Part shown: positions 41,903-49,712 of the stretch, piece by piece
Layout: each line of letters opens with the position of its first letter
Numbering within the stretch: position 1 is the stretch's first letter
From: a virus
IMG/VR virus record: IMGVR_UViG_3300022074_004529
Location: 1 to 60,485 of that record
Length of the DNA stretch: 60,485 bases
Direction: 5' to 3' (one strand)
The notes under the pieces: model-generated
Told to the model about the DNA's origin: nothing
Seen by the model: only the letters and a program-made list of their open reading frames with translations
Database searches by the model: none
Position numbers and translations under genes: made by a program

Positions 41903-42224
41903 TTTATCAGACGCTATAAGTCAATATGGGTTCCCAATTATAGCCGCACTTGGAATGGCTTATCTAATATATTACGTATGGAAATGGGTAGTGACTGAGA
42001 TAAAGCCAGTACTTGGAGAGGCAATGGGGACTCTTATTGGACTAATTGATAGGGTAAGAATGCTAGACAATGATATGATAAGGCTCCATCAAAAGCTAAA
42101 TATGGTTTTAGAGTTTAAAGAAGAATACGAAAAACTTACAGGCAATAAGCTCGACATTGACATAGATGACATTGAACGAGCAAAGAAGGGAAAACACAGT
42201 GGGCTGGCTCGAAAGACAAAATGA
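41889..42224 (+). CDS. Small membrane protein with coiled-coil
   Basis: A 111-residue protein starting MELTSLSDAISQYGFPIIAA. One transmembrane helix (IAALGMAYLIYYVWKWVV) is followed by a coiled coil (GLIDRVRMLDNDMIRLHQKL) and an acidic tail. Paralogous in layout to 41410-41688. ATG at 41889 is preferred to the earlier TTG. Confidence 0.6.
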   Translation: MELTSLSDAISQYGFPIIAALGMAYLIYYVWKWVVTEIKPVLGEAMGTLIGLIDRVRMLDNDMIRLHQKLNMVLEFKEEYEKLTGNKLDIDIDDIERAKKGKHSGLARKTK

Positions 42225-42354
42225 AGTCACACAGGCCTACCTAAGAAAGCAGGCAACTTGGCACACATGGGAAGTGATCACAGTTGGTTTGTGTGGGGTT
42301 TTAGTGGGAGTAGCATTAGGAAAATTGTGCATGTATATGTACATACTGATGTAG
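42199..42354 (+). CDS. Small membrane protein, probable GTG start
   Basis: A 51-residue protein. GTG at 42199 has AAGGGA seven bases upstream; an ATG at 42166 would add 11 residues with no clear ribosome site. A charged start (GWLERQNEVTQAYLRKQ) and a C-terminal membrane helix (VITVGLCGVLVGVALGKLCM). It ends three bases before the convergent cyclase gene; no terminator is visible between them. Confidence 0.45.
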   Translation: MGWLERQNEVTQAYLRKQATWHTWEVITVGLCGVLVGVALGKLCMYMYILM

Positions 42355-42356
42355 AA

Positions 42357-44405
42357 TTACTTCGTAGTAGCAATAAAGACACCGTTCCAGTCGTCGGGTA
42401 ATTCCTGCGTCTTCATGTATTCACAACGTTCAATCCACATATCATAATAGCCAGCCATTTGTCCATCAAAGTGGCTGTGTATTTTCTCACATATTTCTAT
42501 AGCCTTATCAAACTGTTGAGACTTATATGCTTTATGCATGTCTTCGTGGTAACGTCTTGTTGTACGCCAAGCAGGTTTAGGATCATCTAGTACTGTCCAA
42601 ATACCAATACCTACAGTCTTACCTTTAACTGCTAGGTCATCTATTTTTAAATAAAAGAAATCATCTTTTGTTTTTTGGTATGTTGCATCACCAATTAATA
42701 AGACGCATCCGTATTCTTTACACTTGCTTTCAATTCTTGCGGCTGTTGATACACTGTCGCCAAGTACATCATAGCTATGTCTGGCTGTGGATCCCATCTC
42801 GCCAAGGTAACCGAGTCCAGTGTTGATTCCTGCTCCCATTCCAACAGGCGGCCTACCTTCGCTAGTAATTTTATCATTAAACTTCTCCACTGCTTTTAAC
42901 ATATCTAATCCACATTGCACTGCTGTTTTAGGGTGTGCTGGATCTTCTATAGGTGCGTTGTGTACGTGCATACTTGCATCACCTATATACTTTATTATCA
43001 TACCATCCATATCTAGGACGGGTTGTGTGATGGCATCCATATAGCCATTCATTATCTTAGTTAGTCCTTTTACATCATCACCAAAGCTCTCGCCCAGTGG
43101 TGTAAACCCACGCAAGTCACTAAAACAAATACTAACTTCACGCTTCATACCTTCCTTGATGAGTGCAGGATTTTCCTGTAGCATACGCACGACTGTTGGT
43201 GATGCGTAACCTGCGAATTGCTTTTTAATTTCCATCTTCTCAAAGTACTCTCGCATAAATCTACTGAACACTGCATGTAATCCAACGATTAATAACGCTA
43301 GTACTGGCATACTTGCATCTAACAAATACAAGTAATGTTGCCAAGCATACAAAGCACCATACGATAATCCACCACCTATTACTAAAATAGATAGTCCAAT
43401 TATCCAATATGGTGCCATGTACGCTAAAGCAACTATCGTTATGCCAACAACTGCTGTAGCTGTTAGCTCGGCAAGGTAAGCCCAAAAAGGTCTCTGTATA
43501 CTATCTCCATCCAGTAAATTTTGTAGTGTTGTGGCGGCTGGCACATAACTATACTGAGACCCTTTTGGACTCGCGATAATGCTTCCAATCCCTTCTGCTG
43601 TAACTCCTAATATAACCACCTTGCCCGAAAGTTTATAGAAGTCAGCAGGATTAGATGCACTAACCTTTTCAAATTCTTTATTCCAACGTATCCATATCTG
43701 TCCGTTAGGATCAGTATTAATTATAGGATACCCTGGTACTCGTATCTTCTCAATACCGCCTGCGTTTGCTTTTATCTGGTAGCTGGGTTTGCCTGTTGCT
43801 ACACGAATAATCTCTACTGCTAAATTAGGATACGTTTCTGTTCCTACCTTAACAATTAAAGGTACACGTCTTATAACACCATCAATCTCCGGGGCTGTGT
43901 TGATTACACCCACGCCACCTGCGACTTCTCCAAACGCTGGTATTGGACCTAGCATACCTGGCCATTCAAATAACCAGGGCATGGGATCTCCTATCATTGC
44001 AACACCTCTCGGTACTGCATTTTTATTGGCTTGTAAACTACCTGTTTGGGCAATTACTACACCATTATCTGTAAGAGCGTCCTGTAGGTAACTGTCGCCT
44101 CCAAGTCTATCGTCCTCGCTGAACAGCATAGGCAAAACTATTATACCTGCTCCTGCTTCTCGCAACTGCCAAATGATATCACTTAGCACTGCACGATTCC
44201 AGGGCCACTGTCCATATTTCTCTATGGAGGCTTCGTCTAATGTAACAATTCCAATGTCATTGCTTTGCACATATTCATCTTGCTGTTGCAATAGATCAAA
44301 ACTTTTTAGTCGTAATGTCTCTACGACAAAATTATTATTATAATGAAAGAACAATATAACAAACGCTGTAAGTAATGGAAATAGCCAGTGTGAAGCTCTA
44401 ATCAT
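42357..44405 (-). CDS. CHASE2-domain class III adenylate/guanylate cyclase
   Basis: A 682-residue membrane enzyme. One N-terminal helix (LFPLLTAFVILFFHY), then a large extracytoplasmic CHASE2 domain with GIVTLDEASIEKYGQWPW, three helices (about residues 305-385) and a class III cyclase domain. Metal aspartates are in FSDLRGFT and KYIGDASM; VGMGAGINTG and VLGDSVSTAARIE follow. The usual asparagine of the GDxVNxAARxE block is Ser here, while the arginine is kept. It would sense an envelope signal and make cAMP or cGMP. It ends the curli-like operon. Confidence 0.88.
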   Translation of the reverse strand: MIRASHWLFPLLTAFVILFFHYNNNFVVETLRLKSFDLLQQQDEYVQSNDIGIVTLDEASIEKYGQWPWNRAVLSDIIWQLREAGAGIIVLPMLFSEDDRLGGDSYLQDALTDNGVVIAQTGSLQANKNAVPRGVAMIGDPMPWLFEWPGMLGPIPAFGEVAGGVGVINTAPEIDGVIRRVPLIVKVGTETYPNLAVEIIRVATGKPSYQIKANAGGIEKIRVPGYPIINTDPNGQIWIRWNKEFEKVSASNPADFYKLSGKVVILGVTAEGIGSIIASPKGSQYSYVPAATTLQNLLDGDSIQRPFWAYLAELTATAVVGITIVALAYMAPYWIIGLSILVIGGGLSYGALYAWQHYLYLLDASMPVLALLIVGLHAVFSRFMREYFEKMEIKKQFAGYASPTVVRMLQENPALIKEGMKREVSICFSDLRGFTPLGESFGDDVKGLTKIMNGYMDAITQPVLDMDGMIIKYIGDASMHVHNAPIEDPAHPKTAVQCGLDMLKAVEKFNDKITSEGRPPVGMGAGINTGLGYLGEMGSTARHSYDVLGDSVSTAARIESKCKEYGCVLLIGDATYQKTKDDFFYLKIDDLAVKGKTVGIGIWTVLDDPKPAWRTTRRYHEDMHKAYKSQQFDKAIEICEKIHSHFDGQMAGYYDMWIERCEYMKTQELPDDWNGVFIATTK

Positions 44406-44646
44406 CCTTCATACCTTCTACTTGCTCTCTTGTCCAACGATTGCCTTTCCAATCTTGTTCCTTAAATGGTAACGGTTTTCTTTCTACATATAATCTATTA
44501 GGACACTGGTACTGTTTCATTGTTCTAGCGAACTCTTTTGTTGAGTCTTTACATTGGTAAAAGCACATACGCTCATCACCTGCTATAACATTAAATTGTA
44601 TACTACAAGCCATCAAGCCTGCCATTGCTAAATCAAATATATGCAT
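44398..44646 (-). CDS. Hypothetical secreted or envelope protein
   Basis: An 82-residue protein with a hydrophobic start (DLAMAGLMACSIQFNVIA), cysteines in RMCFYQCKDS and YQCPNRL, and a charged tail (KEQDWKGNRWTREQVEGMK). The start looks like a signal peptide and the cysteines could form disulfides. It lies between curlin-like protein 2 and the cyclase, overlapping the cyclase ATG by eight bases. Unknown function. Confidence 0.55.
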   Translation of the reverse strand: MHIFDLAMAGLMACSIQFNVIAGDERMCFYQCKDSTKEFARTMKQYQCPNRLYVERKPLPFKEQDWKGNRWTREQVEGMKDD

Positions 44647-45663
44647 CTAATTCTGTGTTACTGTTATACCACAACCAAAGGCATTTGTACATGTACCTGT
44701 TAGTGTGTAACTTTTATTTGTTGATGCTGTCTGATCTAAGTCCAGCGTATAAGCACCACCACCGTTAGTAAGATCAATGTTTGCTGTATGATCTCCATAT
44801 CTTTGAAAGACATTTACATCATGTCCATCATCTAAAACAATATCTGCGAACTGCGTGTCTGTATTACCACGCTGTGTTACTTCCACAGTATTGCCATCAC
44901 CCGTAATCTCTATAAATCCATCGTGTTGACCGGCGCCACGCTGTGTATGTTTAACAGTATTACTATCACCTGTTACATAGTTTGCAATATGTAGGCCGCC
45001 CTGGTTATTATCATCTGTTTGATAACTTGCTAAATTGTTGCTGTTGCCTTGTACAATCCAATAGACATCATTGTCGCCTGTTTCACTTGTATCTATATTG
45101 CCTGACTCGTGTTTGCCTTGCCATGCTTTAATATTATTGCTGTTACCGTTTACTGTTACCCTAGCAATATTATTATCCTGTCCGTGTATTTGTACATCTA
45201 TATTATTGTAGTCGCCATTCTGTACTTCTGCATATACATTATTACTATCGCCATCAACTGTGACACTAATAGCATTGTCATTATCGTTTCCATTACCTAT
45301 TTCTGTATGTGTAATATTACTATCACCATCAACATCTATTGCAATGTCATTATCATGTCCATGATTGTCTATAGTATTTGTATTAGTATTGCCGTTTACT
45401 GTTGCTGTAATTGTTTGATTGTTACCTGAAGTCCATATGCGATATTGGTTTGTGTTTCCTGTCTGACTTAAATTTGTTGTCTTATCGTTACCACTTAATA
45501 CTGCATCACCTGAGCCGTTAAGTCCTTCAACTTGATTGTTCTCTCCGTCCTGAACTATATCTAAGTTAAGATCATCTCCTATTTGATTTACATAAATGTC
45601 GTTAGCAAAACTACTGCTCGATATCAATACGATTGCCGCCGTCAATGCCCAGTTTATAGTCAT
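44647..45663 (-). CDS. Secreted curlin-like repeat protein 2
   Basis: A 338-residue protein with a signal peptide ending SSSFA, then NDIYVNQIGDDLNLDIVQDG and about 15 repeats rich in Asn, Gly, Asp and Gln (GNxN, DGDSNxV, TGDSNTVKHTQRG), like CsgA/CsgB amyloid repeats. A cysteine pair is near the C terminus. It is larger than CsgA (about 150 residues). Its mature start resembles curlin-like protein 1. It overlaps the FecR gene by 53 bases, so they are made together. Export would need the CsgG encoded upstream. Confidence 0.75.
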   Translation of the reverse strand: MTINWALTAAIVLISSSSFANDIYVNQIGDDLNLDIVQDGENNQVEGLNGSGDAVLSGNDKTTNLSQTGNTNQYRIWTSGNNQTITATVNGNTNTNTIDNHGHDNDIAIDVDGDSNITHTEIGNGNDNDNAISVTVDGDSNNVYAEVQNGDYNNIDVQIHGQDNNIARVTVNGNSNNIKAWQGKHESGNIDTSETGDNDVYWIVQGNSNNLASYQTDDNNQGGLHIANYVTGDSNTVKHTQRGAGQHDGFIEITGDGNTVEVTQRGNTDTQFADIVLDDGHDVNVFQRYGDHTANIDLTNGGGAYTLDLDQTASTNKSYTLTGTCTNAFGCGITVTQN

Positions 45664-46726
45664 ATATTTCCCACTCCCCTTGTTTCATATTTATCGAATA
45701 ATCATTGCCTCTGTCCAGCCTTAACTTAAAGTAACTATTTGTAATTGGATCTCTACGCTGAACAACCCACTTACCATCTTCTTTCTCTAATGTAATACCA
45801 GTCTCGGGATCAAAGCCGTATTTTATTGCGTCATCTACAAAAAATTGTTTATTTTGTCGCATAAGTTCATCCCTAAACATATTGTATAGTGCTTGGTTAA
45901 GTTGATCTAGAATATCATGCAAAACATCCTGTAGCATATAATCTGTTTGATCTAGTTCAGTTACCCAAATGTCCTTAATGCCTTCCTGTAGTGCATCATA
46001 ATCTAAACCATCAAAATCTAAAAAGTCAATACCCAAAAAGTCTGCAAGTCTTTTACGCTGTATATACTCCTCATACTCTTCATCAACGTATGGATTACGT
46101 TTACGTAGAATAATAAGTTGGTTAATTTGACTCTCATCAATATCTAATAGCAATGGTCTTGCAGGCTTATCCCATCTTGTTGTAGTCATTGTAGCCTGAA
46201 ATGCTTGGTTAAGTATAACTTGCCCAACATCTGTATCAACAGTAATCTCACCTGTATAACAATTACCATCTATATCACAACTAGGTAATAGAGTAATCAT
46301 ACTACCACCCAGCTCATCTACAACCATAATAAAGTCTGTGCCTCGCACACCAATGGTTGCACTAGGGGTTCTTATCTTAACATTTTGTTGGTAACGTTTT
46401 GCTATTTGTCCACTAGCGTATCTTACTGTACCTAGTGTTGCTTTGATGCTTAGTTTGCCTATGCTTTGATCTGGATCGTAAACAAACTCATCTATTAATA
46501 AACGACTATGTTCTGTAATATCTACCCTTGTATCATCAAGGAAGTCTATTTGCATTCTACCTCTTGCTGTAACGGCAGTGTCCATAGTCTGTACACCTAC
46601 ACCGTTTATAGCCTCGATACTTTCTGAACCACGCTCTAAGGCGCCGGATCCTTTAATCTTACCTATCTCACCCACAGAACCAAAGGCTATTTGTGGTATT
46701 AATATTAAGATTAAGGCCCAACGCAT
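45611..46726 (-). CDS. FecR-domain secreted protein
   Basis: A 371-residue protein with a signal peptide (ALILILIPQIAFG), a FecR-like segment (QTMDTAVTARGRMQIDFLDD, VRIDITEHSRLLID-like strands, TPSATIGVRGTDF) and a long acidic C-terminal half with heptad-like helices. TVRYASGQI and IGVRGTDF are the hallmark of FecR domains exported to the envelope. FecR genes are often neighbours of CHASE2 cyclases, as here, and may bind or sense envelope polymers. Its ATG overlaps the curlin-1 stop. Confidence 0.85.
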   Translation of the reverse strand: MRWALILILIPQIAFGSVGEIGKIKGSGALERGSESIEAINGVGVQTMDTAVTARGRMQIDFLDDTRVDITEHSRLLIDEFVYDPDQSIGKLSIKATLGTVRYASGQIAKRYQQNVKIRTPSATIGVRGTDFIMVVDELGGSMITLLPSCDIDGNCYTGEITVDTDVGQVILNQAFQATMTTTRWDKPARPLLLDIDESQINQLIILRKRNPYVDEEYEEYIQRKRLADFLGIDFLDFDGLDYDALQEGIKDIWVTELDQTDYMLQDVLHDILDQLNQALYNMFRDELMRQNKQFFVDDAIKYGFDPETGITLEKEDGKWVVQRRDPITNSYFKLRLDRGNDYSINMKQGEWEIYDYKLGIDGGNRIDIEQ

Positions 46727-47430
46727 TAGTCGCTCTGTGTAATGTCAACATCTGCATTGTCGCCAGTTAAGTCTAAGTCAACTTTATTATCGTTTACACC
46801 TGACTGATCAACCTTTACATTGTTTCCTTTACCCTTAATTGATATGATTTGTGTGTGGCCATCAACATCACCATCACCAGCAATATCTAAATCTAATACG
46901 TTATCTGTATTAACTAGACTACTATTCTTATTAACTGTTACTGTGATTAATGCACTTTCGCCATCAACATCTGCTGTTATGACTGTACCATCATCTGTTA
47001 CTGTGAAGTTAGCAACTAGATCTTTGGCGTCTGCACTCTCACCAACATTAATTGTATAGTCTTGATCATCGCCTGTGGCAGTAATATTAAGAGTTACACT
47101 CGCACAATTACCTGCTTCACCACTATCACATAACAAATCAACTACGTTGTTATCACCTGTGAATACCCACGTACCTGTGTAGGTAGCACCTAGAATCTGG
47201 GCTGTAATTGCGTTGTTGTCACCAGTTTGTGTGATGTCAAATGTCATTGTGTCTGCGTTAGTAGTAGCACTACCTAGAATAACATCCTGTGATGCTGTAC
47301 CAATCTTGTTGTTTTCACCATCTTGTGTGATATCTAAATCTAGTGTGTCACCAACTTGCTCTATATATATTTCATTTGCTGATACGATGCTCGCACTTAG
47401 CAACATTATCAGTCCAATAATATATCTCAT
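46726..47430 (-). CDS. Secreted curlin-like repeat protein 1
   Basis: A 234-residue protein: signal peptide (LIMLLSASIVSA), mature start NEIYIEQVGDTLDLDITQDG, then Gln/Asn/Asp repeats (TQTGDNNAI, GDGDVDGHTQIISIKGKGNN, VDQSGVNDNKVDLDL). Repeats are more degenerate and have more Val/Thr than in protein 2. The leader has CGGGGGG and a GATAAG/CTTATC hairpin. A minor or nucleating subunit (CsgB-like) is an attractive guess. Confidence 0.75.
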   Translation of the reverse strand: MRYIIGLIMLLSASIVSANEIYIEQVGDTLDLDITQDGENNKIGTASQDVILGSATTNADTMTFDITQTGDNNAITAQILGATYTGTWVFTGDNNVVDLLCDSGEAGNCASVTLNITATGDDQDYTINVGESADAKDLVANFTVTDDGTVITADVDGESALITVTVNKNSSLVNTDNVLDLDIAGDGDVDGHTQIISIKGKGNNVKVDQSGVNDNKVDLDLTGDNADVDITQSD

Positions 47431-47437
47431 CTTTATT

Positions 47438-47462
47438 CCCCCCGATAAGATTCTTACTTATC
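47438..47462 (-). promoter_or_regulatory. G6 leader and hairpin before curlin-1
   Basis: On the minus strand, GATAAG-N7-CTTATC (47462-47444) is followed by GGGGGG (47443-47438) eight bases before the ATG at 47430. The CsgG stop lies inside the hairpin. It is likely a strong, structured ribosome-binding region that sets the ratio of curlin to pore. Confidence 0.5.
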
Positions 47463-48470
47463 TTTTAAATGGGCCTGCTGTTGCTCGTATAAGTATAAGT
47501 CATTTGTTGTTTTAAAACATTTACCGCTCTTATCGCAAAACTGAAATTGTTTGTCTTGTGGTGTTTTATCTGATATCATGTCATCTATCCACCTGAACTC
47601 AATCTCTTTATTCAATAGTTCTGATTTACTTTTTGGTAATGGTATATCTACTTTAACTGTTGACTTTTCCCCCTCGAACTTCCATAAGCCCTCTTTTTGT
47701 CCTTCATAAATTAGTTCTATAATTGCACATTCAATAGCCGCTCTTACTGCATAGTTCACTGGTTCATTAACACTGTAACCTGTTTCACTCTCTATTGCTT
47801 TTGTGCCTAAGTCTAAAAACTTAAATATGTCCGCTCCGCTTCTTGTGCTTGCTATTGACTTTTCTGTTGCTATTGATAACAGAACTCTCCCTGTGCTTAC
47901 ACTTACCATACGAATCACTACTGTAACCGTATCAACTCTATACTCAGTCTGTGCGCCGACGCCTAAATATCTAGCACCTACACCACCTACTGCCGTGTTA
48001 GCGTCATAGCCTACAATACCTCCTTCAAGTATCAGCCCTGCAAAACGTAGTGGTTTAAGAGGAGTAGGACCGTTTGGTAATTCCTTCTCATAAACCTCTC
48101 TCGTATTGCGTATCAGCTGACGTTCCTTAATTAGGTTGTCCATGCCTACACGCTCTACCACTTCAAACCAGGAGCCTCCTCCAACCTCTTGCAGACCTTT
48201 GATAACCCAAACTTCTCCGCCCTGTGTAACGGCACTAGATAAACTAGCAACGTTCTGAGCTGGCTTACGCTGTCCCGTCTTATCTTGGAACCCGTAAACA
48301 GCAATGGTAATTTTGTTACCATCAAGTTTGGGAACATCTTCTAGACGCTCCGCAATCGGACTTACTTGTACTCGTGGTGTACTATCTGCTTCGCTATAAG
48401 TTTTTAAGCTCTGTTGCATTGTAGTACAACCTGCTAGTGCAAGTATTAGGACAATGGAAAGATATTTCAT
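47454..48470 (-). CDS. csgG: CsgG-like curli secretion channel lipoprotein
   Basis: A 338-residue lipoprotein. The lipobox is LALAGC (Cys15), then NKITIAVYGFQDKTGQRKP, a transmembrane-hairpin region and WFEVVERVGMDNLIKERQLI, GLILEGGIVGYDANT, RYLGVGAQTEYRVDTVTV: the CsgG order. About 60 C-terminal residues are extra. CsgG forms a nonameric outer-membrane pore exporting curli subunits. It overlaps csgF by one base. Confidence 0.92.
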   Translation of the reverse strand: MKYLSIVLILALAGCTTMQQSLKTYSEADSTPRVQVSPIAERLEDVPKLDGNKITIAVYGFQDKTGQRKPAQNVASLSSAVTQGGEVWVIKGLQEVGGGSWFEVVERVGMDNLIKERQLIRNTREVYEKELPNGPTPLKPLRFAGLILEGGIVGYDANTAVGGVGARYLGVGAQTEYRVDTVTVVIRMVSVSTGRVLLSIATEKSIASTRSGADIFKFLDLGTKAIESETGYSVNEPVNYAVRAAIECAIIELIYEGQKEGLWKFEGEKSTVKVDIPLPKSKSELLNKEIEFRWIDDMISDKTPQDKQFQFCDKSGKCFKTTNDLYLYEQQQAHLKDK

Positions 48471-48943
48471 TAAAAGAAAAACTCCCCAGAACCTGGTATT
48501 GTGATGGTTGTTGTTCCGCTGTCATCTACAACTGTGAGTGTTATCTCACCTGTTGTGGTGTCTTTAGTCCAACTAATAGTTGATCCCTCAATCTCTGTCG
48601 TACCGCTTGTAGGACAAGCATTGGTATTCGAACTAGTGCATTGAGTGAACATACTATCCACCATCTGCTTGGAGAGTGTTGCGTAAATCCTAGACTCAAC
48701 GTTTTTAATAAACTTGTTGAGTGTCGTATTTTCCATCTCACGTTCTAATCTGGCAATTTCGGAACGTTTTTGATCCTCTATTTCCTGTTTGCGTTGAAAC
48801 TGTAATTGTTCAACGCTTAGTACGTGATTACTGTAACCGTTGCCGTAGTGAAAAGCCGGTGATTTAAATGACCAGTTAAGCTCTCCTGCATGAGAACTTG
48901 TTATAGTCAGGGCAAGAACACCAACTAATAAATACTTTAACAT
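48470..48943 (-). CDS. csgF: CsgF-like curli assembly protein
   Basis: A 157-residue protein: signal peptide (VGVLALTITSSHA), then GELNWSFKSPAFHYGNGYSN, the CsgF N-terminal motif that plugs into the CsgG pore, followed by a helix (QLQFQRKQEIEDQKRSEIA) and a C-terminal beta domain. It is the first gene of the operon. A late-type box (48959-48966) and a perfect palindrome (48971-48990) lie upstream. Confidence 0.88.
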   Translation of the reverse strand: MLKYLLVGVLALTITSSHAGELNWSFKSPAFHYGNGYSNHVLSVEQLQFQRKQEIEDQKRSEIARLEREMENTTLNKFIKNVESRIYATLSKQMVDSMFTQCTSSNTNACPTSGTTEIEGSTISWTKDTTTGEITLTVVDDSGTTTITIPGSGEFFF

Positions 48944-48958
48944 GTACCCCTCCGTAGG

Positions 48959-48966
48959 TATTTATG
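48959..48966 (-). promoter_or_regulatory. T4-late-type promoter box for the curli-like operon
   Basis: CATAAATA on the minus strand (7 of 8), 16 bases before the csgF ATG, followed by a GGAGGGG ribosome site. It suggests late expression. It abuts the palindrome at 48971-48990. Confidence 0.45.
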
Positions 48967-48970
48967 TATA

Positions 48971-48990
48971 GGTGTAAATATTTTTACACC
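48971..48990. promoter_or_regulatory. Operator-like palindrome between csgF and Fis-type gene
   Basis: A perfect inverted repeat, GGTGTAA-N6-TTACACC, centred in the 68-base divergent gap. Its 20-base length and symmetry fit a dimeric HTH protein; the neighbouring Fis-type gene is the natural candidate (inference). Confidence 0.6.
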
Positions 48991-49011
48991 TTTTAGTATA
49001 GAGTTAGGAAA

Positions 49012-49305
49012 ATGAACCAATATAAATCGGAACAAGACTTCATTTGGGATTCTTTAGATGAATTGTTTCCCAACACTACATCAGATATTTATCCGGAAAT
49101 CAATGAGAACCACACCTTGGACGCTGAACTTAAGGAAAAAGAATCGTTTATGATTATAGATGCACTGAACTTATGTGATTATAATCAGACACATACGGCT
49201 TCTGCACTAGGTATAGGCAGAACTAATTTAATTGCTAGGTGTAAACGTTTGGGAATTAGTTTGAAGAAGGACGAGTTGGAGGCTTCTCCGACATTTGAAA
49301 TCTAG
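49012..49305 (+). CDS. Fis-type helix-turn-helix DNA-binding protein
   Basis: A 97-residue protein with a C-terminal HTH_8 (Fis) domain: FMIIDALNLCDYNQTHTASA, then LGIGRTNLIARCKRLGI. The N-terminal 45 residues are acidic and unassigned. It matches the DNA-binding tails of NtrC-type activators but is a stand-alone protein. It is divergent from the curli-like operon with a palindrome between them, so it is probably its regulator or an autoregulator. It overlaps the convergent gene tail by 50 bases. Confidence 0.8.
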   Translation: MNQYKSEQDFIWDSLDELFPNTTSDIYPEINENHTLDAELKEKESFMIIDALNLCDYNQTHTASALGIGRTNLIARCKRLGISLKKDELEASPTFEI

Positions 49306-49495
49306 GCTTCTCTCGAAGTTCTAATTGCTGGCGGAAGCGAGCTATAACATCTGGATGGTTATCTGATTCAGAGATAAAAAGTTTGATGGCAACCCAGCCA
49401 TTACCTAAAAATATAAGATTGCCATTCTTGTATAATTTTGCACGACTGGAACTGTCCATCTCTAACATTAAGTTACTATGAATGTACTTAGTCAT
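49256..49495 (-). CDS. Hypothetical small protein
   Basis: A 79-residue protein with AKLYKNGNLIFLGNGWVAIK and VIARFRQQLELREKPRFQ. No family is recognised. Its ATG overlaps the upstream stop by eight bases, which supports it. Its 3' end overlaps the Fis-type gene on the other strand by 50 bases. Confidence 0.5.
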   Translation of the reverse strand: MTKYIHSNLMLEMDSSSRAKLYKNGNLIFLGNGWVAIKLFISESDNHPDVIARFRQQLELREKPRFQMSEKPPTRPSSN

Positions 49496-49712
49496 ACACT
49501 AACACCTTATCTAAATCTACAAATATTGGCTTACAATAAGCCGTGGCCTTATGCTCCTTAGGCACCATACTAATGGAGCCGTAGTTACCATACCTTTTCA
49601 CTACTCTATTTGCAAAGTATGTACATCTGTCTATTGACATGAAGTACATTGGTGGACCCTTAGTCTGGACATCGCCGAGCAAGAGCACCAGCATAAAAAC
49701 ATGCGTCATCAT
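49488..49712 (-). CDS. Hypothetical secreted small protein
   Basis: A 74-residue protein with a signal-like start (MMTHVFMLVLLLGDVQTKG), cysteines in DRCTYFANR and TAYCKPIFV, and a basic middle. Probably exported and disulfide-bonded. ATGA-coupled to the upstream gene. Unknown function. Confidence 0.5.
   Translation of the reverse strand: MMTHVFMLVLLLGDVQTKGPPMYFMSIDRCTYFANRVVKRYGNYGSISMVPKEHKATAYCKPIFVDLDKVLVYD

Noticed and set aside
42340-42370. Terminator between the convergent 42354 and 42357 gene ends
   Set aside because: Only a short GTAT/ATAC symmetry, no stable stem and no T-run.
45109-45429. Open frame of 106 residues on the plus strand opposite curlin-like protein 2
   Set aside because: It is a shadow of the Asn/Asp-rich repeat codons (Ile/Val/Tyr-rich mirror) and has no ribosome site.
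44647-45663. Tandem DNA repeat or CRISPR-like array in the curlin-like gene
   Set aside because: The periodicity is at protein level; the DNA units vary too much and there are no spacers. No CRISPR array was seen anywhere in the window.
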